DNA from: an uncultured Oscillospiraceae bacterium
GTDB taxonomy: Bacteria > Bacillota > Clostridia > Oscillospirales > Oscillospiraceae
DNA length: 20,385 bases
Direction of reading: 5' to 3'
NCBI GenBank assembly: GCA_910588455.1
Contig: CAJUPG010000032.1
Coordinates: 1-20,385 of the forward strand
A program made the translations under genes and the position numbers. Below the pieces are notes generated by a model. The model was given only the letters and a program-made list of their open reading frames with translations. It did no database searches and was not told the DNA's origin. Shown one piece after another: positions 7,411 to 13,257 of this stretch (its first letter is position 1; each line of letters begins with the position of its first letter).

Positions 7411-8639
7411 AAAATCCGGTCTGGCAGCTGTGGCTGCTGGTGAAATGGACCTTGTATTCCTGCGGGGTGGGGATGATTGTGGGGATAGTGGCGGTGGCCT
7501 TTCACTATGGCATCGCCTACAGCACCCAGCTGCGGGCAGAGCACCCCAAAATGATCTGGCTGCTGCCCTCAGCGGGCATTACCATCGTGATGCTCTACCG
7601 CATCTGCAAAATGGAGAAGGACCGGGGGACCAACTTTGTGCTGGTGGCCGTGCGGGAGGCGGAGCCCATGAAGCTGCGCACGGCGCCCCTGATTTTCCTG
7701 TCCACCATCATTACCCACGCGGCGGGGGGCTCTGCCGGCCGGGAGGGAGCGGCCCTCCAGCTGGGGGGCTCTCTGGCGGCGTCCGTGGGCCGGGCCATCC
7801 GCCTGGACGAGCACGACAGCCGGGTGATGGTGATGTGCGGGATGTCCGCTGCCTTCTCCGCTCTCTTCGGCACCCCCATCACCGCTGCCGTGTTTGCCAT
7901 GGAGGTGGTCAGCGTGGGGCGGATGTACTACGCGGCCATTGTGCCCTGTCTGGCGGCGTCCCTGGCGGGGGTGCAGGTGGCACAGCTGTGCGGCGTACAT
8001 CCCCACCTGTACCCGGTGGCCGGAATCCCCGCCCTCACCCCCTCCGCCATGCTCCAGGTGATCCTGCTGGGGGGGCTGTGCGCGGTGCTGTCCATCTTCT
8101 TCTGCCAGGTCATGCACGCGGCCCCGAAAATTTATGGGAAAATCAACAGTACATTGCTGCGGGCCACAATCGGCGGCTGTCTGGTGCTGGGTCTGACCCT
8201 GCTGATCGGAAACCAGGATTACAACGGCGCAGGGGATGCGGTGATCCGCCGGATGCTGCTGGGAGAGACCATCCCCCAGGCCTTTTTGCTGAAAATCCTG
8301 TTTACCGCCCTCACCCTGGGGGCAGGCTTCCGGGGGGGCGAGATTGTTCCGGTGCTGTTCACCGGCTGCGCCCTGGGGACCACGGTGGGCCCCCTGCTGG
8401 GGCTGTCTCACTCCTTCGCGGGGGCTCTGGGGATGGCGGCGTTATTCTGCGGAGCTACCAACTGCCCGCTGTCGTCGGTATTCCTGGCCTATGAGCTGTT
8501 CGGCGGAGAGGGCCTGCCCCTGTACGCCCTGTGCTGCGGCGTGGCGTATATGCTGTCGGGCTACTACGGGCTTTACAGCGAGCAGAAAATCATTTATTCC
8601 AAATTCCGGACCGAGTGGATTGACCGAAAGGCCGGCTGA
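7389..8639 (+). CDS. CLC-family anion channel/antiporter, atypical filter motifs (possibly CLC-F-like)
   Basis: A 416-residue membrane protein with about ten hydrophobic segments and CLC landmarks: GGSAGREGAALQLGG with the gating glutamate at Glu119, a second block FGTPITAAVFAMEVV (160-174), and GAGFRGGEIVPVLFTGCALG, equivalent to the GIFAP-type region. The usual GSGIP filter is not seen; the likely equivalent is DRGTNFV at 78-84. The residue aligned with the inner proton glutamate of E. coli ClcA (Glu203) is Val173. These changes recall the fluoride-type CLC-F branch, but I cannot place it firmly from memory; chloride is also possible. GTG 7389 is supported by GGGAGG at 7375-7380 (8-base spacer). 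The 22-base overlap with purD implies coupling to the purine operon, whose link to anion transport is unknown. No riboswitch can precede it here. Confidence 0.85.
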   Translation: MRLSERVKNPVWQLWLLVKWTLYSCGVGMIVGIVAVAFHYGIAYSTQLRAEHPKMIWLLPSAGITIVMLYRICKMEKDRGTNFVLVAVREAEPMKLRTAPLIFLSTIITHAAGGSAGREGAALQLGGSLAASVGRAIRLDEHDSRVMVMCGMSAAFSALFGTPITAAVFAMEVVSVGRMYYAAIVPCLAASLAGVQVAQLCGVHPHLYPVAGIPALTPSAMLQVILLGGLCAVLSIFFCQVMHAAPKIYGKINSTLLRATIGGCLVLGLTLLIGNQDYNGAGDAVIRRMLLGETIPQAFLLKILFTALTLGAGFRGGEIVPVLFTGCALGTTVGPLLGLSHSFAGALGMAALFCGATNCPLSSVFLAYELFGGEGLPLYALCCGVAYMLSGYYGLYSEQKIIYSKFRTEWIDRKAG

Positions 8640-8661
8640 ACGGCCTGCCCCCAAACAAAAC

Positions 8662-8678
8662 TTTAAGAAAATTTAAGA
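8662..8678 (+). promoter_or_regulatory. Phased direct repeat, likely response-regulator binding site
   Basis: TTTAAGA occurs at 8662-8668 and again at 8672-8678, exactly 10 bp apart, just upstream of the -35 box of the next operon. Tandem direct repeats with one-helical-turn spacing are the usual target of OmpR/PhoB-type dimers. A third, weaker TTTAAAA lies at 8695 inside the promoter spacer. Autoregulation by the downstream response regulator is an inference. Confidence 0.5.
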
Positions 8679-8688
8679 TTTTTCCTGC

Positions 8689-8716
8689 TTGGAATTTAAA
8701 ACGCCTATGCTATGAT
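8689..8716 (+). promoter_or_regulatory. SigmaA-type promoter of the two-component operon
   Basis: TTGGAA (8689-8694) is followed after 16 bp by TATGAT (8711-8716) in an AT-rich island of an otherwise GC-rich window. AAGGAGG at 8731-8737 and the ATG at 8747 follow. The expected transcript start is near 8723, giving a very short leader. Confidence 0.65.
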
Positions 8717-8746
8717 AAGCAAAAATCTTGAAGGAGGGTTTGGGGG

Positions 8747-9451
8747 ATGTATCGGATTTTGATCTGCGACGACGACCCGGATATTGTCTCCGCGCTGGAG
8801 ATTTATCTGGGCAGCGAAGGATACGAGACCGTCGCCGCCTACAACGGAAAAGAGGCCCTGAATATTGCCGCAAAGCAGGAGGTCCATTTGATTTTGATGG
8901 ACGTGATGATGCCGGAGCTGGACGGGATGCGGGCCACGTCCAAGCTGCGGGAGGGGAGCAACGTACCCATTATCCTGCTGACCGCCAAAAGTGAGGACTC
9001 GGACAAGATTCTGGGTTTGAATATCGGGGCGGACGACTATATCACAAAGCCCTTTAACCCCCTGGAGGTGATTGCCCGGGTGAAGTCCCAGCTTCGGCGG
9101 TACACCTCTCTGGGGGGCGCGGGCAAGACGGCGGGGGAGAGCAGCGTACTGTCTGCCGGACCCATCTCCATGGACGACGGGGCGAAGGTGGTCACTGTGG
9201 ACGGGGAACCGGTCGCGCTGACGCCCCTGGAGTACAACATTCTGAAGCTGCTGCTGTCCAACCCCGGGCAGGTTTTTTCCTCGGCCCAGATTTACGAGCA
9301 CGTGTGGAACGACCCGGTGTACGGCTCGGAAAATACCGTGGCCGTCCACATCCGCCATCTGCGGGAGAAAATCGAGATCAACCCCGCCGAGCCCCGGTAT
9401 CTCAAGGTGGTCTGGGGCCTGGGCTATAAGATCGAAAAGGGGGTGGGCTGA
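8747..9451 (+). CDS. OmpR/PhoB-family response regulator, VanR-like
   Basis: A 234-residue response regulator. The receiver domain (1-115) has the acidic pocket Asp8-Asp9-Asp10, the phospho-acceptor Asp52 in LMDVMMPELDG, Thr79 and Lys101 in YITKPF. The stretch ILGLNIGADDYITKPFNPLE resembles VanR of the vancomycin-resistance systems. A winged-helix DNA-binding domain follows from about 135, with LTPLEYNILKLLLSNPGQVF, ENTVAVHIRHLREKIE and VWGLGYKIEK. The start follows a strong AAGGAGG. Its stop directly abuts the GTG of the kinase gene, so it forms a cognate pair with that kinase. No van ligase genes are present, so a role in vancomycin resistance is not claimed. Confidence 0.95.
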   Translation: MYRILICDDDPDIVSALEIYLGSEGYETVAAYNGKEALNIAAKQEVHLILMDVMMPELDGMRATSKLREGSNVPIILLTAKSEDSDKILGLNIGADDYITKPFNPLEVIARVKSQLRRYTSLGGAGKTAGESSVLSAGPISMDDGAKVVTVDGEPVALTPLEYNILKLLLSNPGQVFSSAQIYEHVWNDPVYGSENTVAVHIRHLREKIEINPAEPRYLKVVWGLGYKIEKGVG

Positions 9452-11461
9452 GTGAGCAAGCTGCAATGCAGCCGCACCGCAAAGGCCTGCGCCATCGTGC
9501 TTCTGCTGGCCTGCTCCTACGCAGCGGGGATTTTTGGGATATATGTGGTAGAGTCCGCGGACAGCGCCTTTTCCAGCAGCTGGCAGGACACCCAGGAGAC
9601 CTGGCGGGCCCTGGCCCACCGCAACGATGCGATTGAAGAGGGGGTTGGCCTCTACTTCCAGCTTCAGGCGCTGAAGCAGCAGGTGGCAAACGGGGAGGAC
9701 AACGTGCTCACCCAGGGGGACCAGGCGTATCTGGAAGGGGAGCTGGACCGCCTGAACCGGGAGTTTGACCGGAAAAACACCTGGTTCCGCTACCGGCTGA
9801 TGACCGCCGACGGCAAGCAGCTGCTGGCTACCAACTTGGTGGAGGGCGAGTCCTTCGCGCAGGTGGTAAAGCGGCCGTACAGCACGGGGATGGTATTCAG
9901 CGTGGACGGTACGGAGCAGCAGGGGGATACCGCCGGCGCCCACCCGGCGCAGGAGCAATACCGGCTGTTCCTGGAGTACGGCTTGCCGGAGCAGGTGTCG
10001 GAGCAGATCCAAGACGAATTTTATGAGGCTTCCGTGCTCTATAACGTAAGAAAAGGAAGCTTTGACACGCATCTGACCGGCTTTTTGAACCTGAGCGCCG
10101 TGGCGCTGCTGGCCATGCTCTATCTCCTCTGGGCCTGCGGCCACAAGGCGGGGGAGGAGCGGATTGTCCTCACCTGGCAGGAGAACATTTTTTTGGACCT
10201 CTATCTGTTTGCGATGTTCTGGGTGGCCTTTTTCCTGTGTGCCTGCATCGTTGTGCTGGGAGAGAACGTCATACGGCGCTATAATCTGGAGCTTACCGAC
10301 ATCTGTCTGGTGGGCGCGGGACTGAGCTTCATGGCCCTGATGGGAACTGTTGCGCTGTCCCTGCGGACCATTGTGGTCCGGCTGAAGGCCGGGGTCCTGG
10401 CCCGGACCACTCTGCTGTGCAGAGTGGTGGGCTGGACGGTCAGGACCGTCCAGCAAATGGTTCAGACCTTTGTGCGGAATCTGCCGCTCACATGGAAAAT
10501 TCTATGCGTGTTTGGCGTTTACTTCCTGTTCACGCTGTTTGCGCTGGATAGTGGATTGTCCGCCTTTGTGTGGCTGTGCCTGAATGTTGTGATCCTTGTA
10601 GGGCTTACCTGGTGGTCGATCAGCCTGCATCGCCTCCGGGAAGGGACGCGGGCAATTACTTCGGGTGATCTGGATCATAAAATTGACACCAAGTATATGC
10701 CCATGGATTTACGGCTTCATGCGGAGGATCTGAACAACATTTCCGTGGGGATGCAAAGCGCGGTAGAGGAGCAGATGAAGAGCGAGCGCTTCAAGGCCGA
10801 GCTGATTACCAACGTGTCCCACGATTTGAAAACCCCCCTCACGTCGATTATCAATTATGTAAATCTCCTGAAGGCGACGGAACAGACCGACCCCAAGGCG
10901 GTGGAGTACATTGAGGTACTGGACCGCAAGTCCCAGCGGCTGAAAAAGCTGACGGAAGATCTGGTGGAGGCCAGCAAAGCCTCTACGGGGGTGCTGTCGG
11001 TGAACCGGGAGAAAATCGGTATGTGCCAGCTGTTGGACCAGGCCCTGGGGGAGTACGGCGAAAAGCTGGAGACCCGGCATCTGAGCGTAATCCGGACCGT
11101 TCCCGAGGAGGAGGTCTATGTCTATGCCGACGGGCGGCACCTGTGGCGGGTCATTGACAACCTGCTGGCCAACTGCGCCAAGTACGCCATGGAGGGCACC
11201 CGGGTGTATGTGGAGGTCTCCCGGGGCCAGGGCAGGGGGGTGTTCAGCGTGAAGAACATCTCCAAGGAGCCGCTGAACGTTCCGGCGGAGCAGCTGATGG
11301 AGCGTTTTGTCCGGGGGGATTCCGCCCGGAGCACCGAGGGCTCCGGCCTGGGGCTGTCCATCGCCCGGAGCTTGACCGAGCTTCAGGCGGGGAGCTTTGA
11401 TTTGGCCGTGGACGGGGACCTGTTCAAGGCGGTGGTGAGTCTGCCCCAATACGGCGGGTAA
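9452..11461 (+). CDS. Multi-spanning sensor histidine kinase
   Basis: A 669-residue kinase beginning at a GTG that follows the regulator stop with no gap; AAAGGGGG upstream acts as ribosome binding site. A first membrane segment lies at about 11-31, then an extracytoplasmic region (32-208) of unknown fold. Further hydrophobic segments lie near 211-228, 248-269, 284-306, 349-366 and 371-391, and a HAMP-like linker follows. The phosphorylated His457 is in LITNVSHDLKTPLTS. The ATPase domain shows the N box RVIDNLLANCAKYA and the G box EGSGLGLSIARSL. The usual DxGxG of the ATP lid reads VKNISKEP, a variant found in VanS-type kinases. The extra membrane segments between sensor and kinase core are unusual and hint at sensing within the membrane. 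The ligand cannot be read from the sequence. Confidence 0.94.
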   Translation: MSKLQCSRTAKACAIVLLLACSYAAGIFGIYVVESADSAFSSSWQDTQETWRALAHRNDAIEEGVGLYFQLQALKQQVANGEDNVLTQGDQAYLEGELDRLNREFDRKNTWFRYRLMTADGKQLLATNLVEGESFAQVVKRPYSTGMVFSVDGTEQQGDTAGAHPAQEQYRLFLEYGLPEQVSEQIQDEFYEASVLYNVRKGSFDTHLTGFLNLSAVALLAMLYLLWACGHKAGEERIVLTWQENIFLDLYLFAMFWVAFFLCACIVVLGENVIRRYNLELTDICLVGAGLSFMALMGTVALSLRTIVVRLKAGVLARTTLLCRVVGWTVRTVQQMVQTFVRNLPLTWKILCVFGVYFLFTLFALDSGLSAFVWLCLNVVILVGLTWWSISLHRLREGTRAITSGDLDHKIDTKYMPMDLRLHAEDLNNISVGMQSAVEEQMKSERFKAELITNVSHDLKTPLTSIINYVNLLKATEQTDPKAVEYIEVLDRKSQRLKKLTEDLVEASKASTGVLSVNREKIGMCQLLDQALGEYGEKLETRHLSVIRTVPEEEVYVYADGRHLWRVIDNLLANCAKYAMEGTRVYVEVSRGQGRGVFSVKNISKEPLNVPAEQLMERFVRGDSARSTEGSGLGLSIARSLTELQAGSFDLAVDGDLFKAVVSLPQYGG

Positions 11462-11475
11462 GAGAGGAGAAGGAC

Positions 11476-12132
11476 ATGGACCGGCTGGCCTATGAAAATT
11501 TAGAGATCATTTGGGACTATATGCACCTGCATATGGAGCCCCGTCCGGCGGACTGCATCGTAGGCTTTGGTAACTACAACACCGCTATCGCCCTCCGGGC
11601 GGCGGAGCTGTACCACCAGAAGCTGGCCCCCAAGATTCTGTTCTCCGGCGGCCTGGGCCGCAACACCGACGGCCGCTGGTCCGGCAGCGAGGCGGCCCGG
11701 TTTCGGGACATCGCCGTAGGAGAGGGGGTCTCCCGAGAGGACATTATCCTGGAGGACCGGTCCACTAACACAGCGGAAAATATCCTGTTCACCCGCAAAA
11801 AATTTGAGGCCCTGGGCATGGAGGTCAAAACGATTTTGGGCGTCCACCAGCCCTTCATGGAGCGCCGGATCTACGCGGCTCTGAAAATCTACTGGCCGGA
11901 GCTGGACGCGGTAATCACATCCCCGAACACGTCTATTGAGGGTTATTTGCAGGTAGCCGCGGCCCAGGGGCTGGACGAAAAGACGGCGGTTGAGGTGGTC
12001 GTGGGAGATTTTCAGCGTATCGACGTTTACGCCAAGAAAGGGTATCAAATTCCCCAGTTTGTGCCCGGGGAGGTCAATGAGGCATTCCGGACATTGGTAG
12101 ACCTGGGCTACGACGGCCAGTTGGTTTCATAA
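11476..12132 (+). CDS. YdcF/DUF218 family protein
   Basis: A 218-residue protein of the DUF218 (YdcF/SanA/ElyC) type. Family features are DCIVGFGNYN in the first strand, ILFSGGLGRNTDGRW, SEAARFRDIAVGEGV, and LEDRSTNTAENILFTRKKF, where the conserved acidic and asparagine residues lie. There is no signal peptide or membrane segment, so it should be cytosolic like E. coli YdcF, unlike ElyC/SanA. GGAGAAGG precedes the ATG. It starts 14 bases behind the kinase and is probably in its operon. Related proteins have been tied to envelope integrity or nucleotide binding, but the function is not established and none is claimed here. Confidence 0.85.
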   Translation: MDRLAYENLEIIWDYMHLHMEPRPADCIVGFGNYNTAIALRAAELYHQKLAPKILFSGGLGRNTDGRWSGSEAARFRDIAVGEGVSREDIILEDRSTNTAENILFTRKKFEALGMEVKTILGVHQPFMERRIYAALKIYWPELDAVITSPNTSIEGYLQVAAAQGLDEKTAVEVVVGDFQRIDVYAKKGYQIPQFVPGEVNEAFRTLVDLGYDGQLVS

Positions 12133-12140
12133 AAATGAAA

Positions 12141-12166
12141 TGCACCGCCCCAGTAAAAACGGACAG
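12141..12166 (+). repeat. Terminal inverted repeat, left copy (right end of the parent IS)
   Basis: 26 bases beginning TGCACCGCCCCAGTAAAAAC. They are the exact reverse complement of 12354-12379, with no mismatch. Confidence 0.95.
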
Positions 12167-12200
12167 CAAAAAAGGGACCACGGGCAGGAAATATTAAGAT

Positions 12201-12311
12201 TTAGGCGGAGTGGCGCAGCGAAAGCGGCGCCACTCCAGTCTTTAACTGGATGCGCCCGGTTTTGAGGATAGAAAAGAAATGTTCCGCCATCGCATTGTCA
12301 TAACAGTCCCC
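12201..12311 (-). pseudogene. IS3-family transposase (OrfB) remnant, two fused fragments
   Basis: Read on the minus strand from 12311 this gives 36 codons and a stop at 12201-12203. The first part, GDCYDNAMAEHFFSILKT, is the block around the last Glu of the DDE triad of IS3 OrfB (usual form GNxYDNAxxExFFxxLKxE). The second part, RIQLKTGVAPLSLRHSA, matches the very C-terminus of the same protein family. About 30 residues that normally lie between them (from ECIY to the N-x-E-R block) are missing, yet the frame is kept. Everything upstream of the Glu block, including the two catalytic Asp, is gone. There is no start codon or ribosome binding site, so it is not a gene. Confidence 0.82.
12207..12236. 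repeat. Hairpin with GAAA tetraloop inside the mobile element
   Basis: A perfect 10-bp stem (GGAGTGGCGC paired with GCGCCACTCC) encloses AGCGAAAGCG. On the plus strand this folds on as an A-G mismatch, two G-C pairs and a GAAA tetraloop. It covers the last codons of the transposase fragment. No good T-run follows on either strand, so it is probably not an efficient terminator. Confidence 0.75.
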
Positions 12312-12345
12312 CCTGTGTAGTCTTATTTTCCTACACAGGGGGACT
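12305..12345 (+). terminator. Long hairpin, possible terminator of the upstream two-component operon
   Basis: The left arm (12305-12320, ending CCTGTGTAG) pairs with the right arm (12331-12345, beginning CTACACAGG) over 15 bp with one bulged C; the loop is TCTTATTTTC. On the plus strand the stem is followed by TTTGTCT, a weak U-tract, so termination of the kinase-YdcF transcript here is possible. On the minus strand there is no U-tract. It lies in the mobile element next to the deletion junction. Confidence 0.45.
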
Positions 12346-12353
12346 TTTGTCTA

Positions 12354-12379
12354 CTGTCCGTTTTTACTGGGGCGGTGCA
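12354..12379 (-). repeat. Terminal inverted repeat, right copy (left end of the parent IS)
   Basis: Exact reverse complement of 12141-12166, ending in GGGGCGGTGCA on the plus strand. The parent IS left end would have carried the transposase start, which is absent here. Confidence 0.95.
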
Positions 12380-12424
12380 GCTGCATATGCCAAAAGACAA
12401 GGTTTGGCCTCGGAAAAATTGTGC

Positions 12425-12453
12425 TTCATTTCGGCCCCTGAATATGCTATACT
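12425..12453 (+). promoter_or_regulatory. Extended -10 promoter of the thioredoxin/polyferredoxin operon
   Basis: TGCTATACT gives an extended -10 (TATACT at 12448-12453). A poor -35, TTCATT (12425-12430), lies 17 bp upstream. Extended -10 promoters tolerate such weak -35 boxes. It lies between the mobile element and the lipoprotein gene at 12507, with a leader of about 45 bases. Nothing else is seen in 12380-12506. Confidence 0.6.
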
Positions 12454-12506
12454 GATTCATAGATTTGGCTGCAGACAGCGGCCTTGCAAAAATCAGGAGG
12501 CAGTTT

Positions 12507-13118
12507 ATGAAAAGAATCATTTCTCTTATTTTGAGTTCCGCTCTGGCTCTCGGGCTGCTGTCCGGCTGCGGCGGCGTGACAAGCTCTGCGCCGCCTGCGG
12601 ACGATTCTCCGGCGGAGAGCAGCTCCCAGTCCGAACAGGGCAATGCCGCCGCGCTGGGCAGTCTGTCCACCTTCTCCTCCGATACTCTGGACGGCGGTAT
12701 TTTTACACAAGACGATGTTAAAGCAAAAGACATTACTGTGGTTAATTTCTGGTCCACCACCTGCGGGCCCTGTATTGTCGAGATGCCGGACCTGGCCGAG
12801 TTTGCCAAAGCCCTGCCCGACAACGTGCAGCTGGTCACCGTCTGTCTGGACGGTTACGGAAATGAGGACGCCGTCCGGGAAATCGTCCAGCAGGCCGGGT
12901 TTGAGGAGCCCGTCCTGCTCACCGGGAGCGACGATTTGCTGGAGCTGGCCCGAAACCTGATCTATACCCCTACCACGGTGCTTGCGGACAGCGACGGGGA
13001 GCTTGTGGGCGACGCTATTATTGGCGCAAAGAAGGACCTGTCTGCCGTGTATCTGGAGGCGGTGAACCAGGCGCTGGCCGCCGGCGGAAAGGACGAGATC
13101 ACCCTTGAAACCAACTAA
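12507..13118 (+). CDS. TlpA/ResA-like thioredoxin-fold lipoprotein
   Basis: A 203-residue protein with a lipoprotein signal peptide: MKRIISLILSSALALGLL, then the lipobox LSGC with Cys21 as lipidated residue. A Ser/Ala/Pro-rich linker (22-50) is followed by a thioredoxin fold with VVNFWSTTCGPCIVEMP; the redox pair is Cys86 and Cys89. The cis-Pro region is YTPTTVL. It should sit on the outer face of the membrane as a thiol-disulfide exchange protein. ATG 12507 is set by AGGAGG at 12495-12500; a longer in-frame form from 12465 would bury the signal peptide. The next two genes encode a CXXC membrane protein and a membrane polyferredoxin, so electrons may pass across the membrane to this protein. 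The direction and the final substrate are unknown. Confidence 0.9.
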   Translation: MKRIISLILSSALALGLLSGCGGVTSSAPPADDSPAESSSQSEQGNAAALGSLSTFSSDTLDGGIFTQDDVKAKDITVVNFWSTTCGPCIVEMPDLAEFAKALPDNVQLVTVCLDGYGNEDAVREIVQQAGFEEPVLLTGSDDLLELARNLIYTPTTVLADSDGELVGDAIIGAKKDLSAVYLEAVNQALAAGGKDEITLETN

Positions 13119-13257
13119 GAAAACGCTCTGGCGTCTGCGGCTTGGAACGCTGGCCGCCGCCTTTCTGCTCATTGGCATTGGCTTGGTCCACGGGGAACAT
13201 CTGGAGGTTTTACAGAAGGCGGTGAGAATATGCCTGGAATGCATCGGAATCGGATAA
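13105..13257 (+). CDS. Small CXXC membrane protein (CD1871A-type)
   Basis: A 50-residue protein too short for most gene finders. It starts at TTG 13105, the only start-like codon in frame, with AAAGGA at 13088-13093. Residues 13-30 form a single hydrophobic segment (LGTLAAAFLLIGIGLVHG) behind a Lys/Arg-rich N-terminus. The C-terminus EVLQKAVRICLECIGIG ends in a CLEC motif at 43-46. This matches what I recall as the CD1871A family of small CXXC proteins that lie between TlpA-like and 4Fe-4S genes in Clostridia. It overlaps the lipoprotein gene by 14 bases and the next gene by 28 bases in other frames, a sign of tight coupling. A membrane-bound thiol relay between the flanking proteins is an inference. 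Confidence 0.85.
   Translation: MKPTKKTLWRLRLGTLAAAFLLIGIGLVHGEHLEVLQKAVRICLECIGIG

Larger units (their letters stand above)
12141..12379. mobile_element. Miniature IS3-family derivative (MITE-like) with perfect terminal inverted repeats
   Basis: A 239-bp element bounded by perfect 26-bp inverted repeats (12141-12166 and 12354-12379) that start TGCACCGCCCC, of the TG...CA type seen in IS3-family elements. Inside, on the minus strand, are two joined fragments of an IS3 OrfB transposase ending at a stop 35 bp from the inner edge of the 12166 repeat. By IS3 convention the 12141 end is therefore the right end of the parent IS. Two strong hairpins fill the rest. No 3-bp target duplication is visible (AAA on the left, GCT on the right). 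It begins eight bases behind the YdcF stop and fills most of the gap to the next operon. It cannot move by itself, but intact ends could allow movement in trans. Confidence 0.85.

Noticed and set aside
7322..8494. 390-codon plus-strand frame overlapping purD and the CLC gene
   Set aside because: Gly/Arg/Pro-rich and not membrane-like; the overlapping frame has clear CLC motifs and a ribosome binding site.
8629..8646. AGGCCG/CGGCCT hairpin at the end of the CLC gene as a terminator
   Set aside because: Only a 6-bp stem and no T-run follows; it may still slow transcription, but it cannot be called a terminator.
8705..10456. 583-codon minus-strand frame opposite the two-component genes
   Set aside because: Composition typical of antisense shadow, and it runs over a clear promoter and the start of the response regulator.
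8747..11461. Vancomycin-resistance VanRS system
   Set aside because: The regulator resembles VanR, but no vanH/A/X/Y/T genes are near, and the kinase has a different membrane part.
12138..12382. 3-bp target site duplication around the miniature element
   Set aside because: The flanks read AAA and GCT, so no duplication is visible; it may have been lost or the insertion may be old.
12323..12838. 171-codon minus-strand frame covering the right end of the mobile element and the lipoprotein gene
   Set aside because: No family features; opposite a clear lipoprotein signal and thioredoxin motif.
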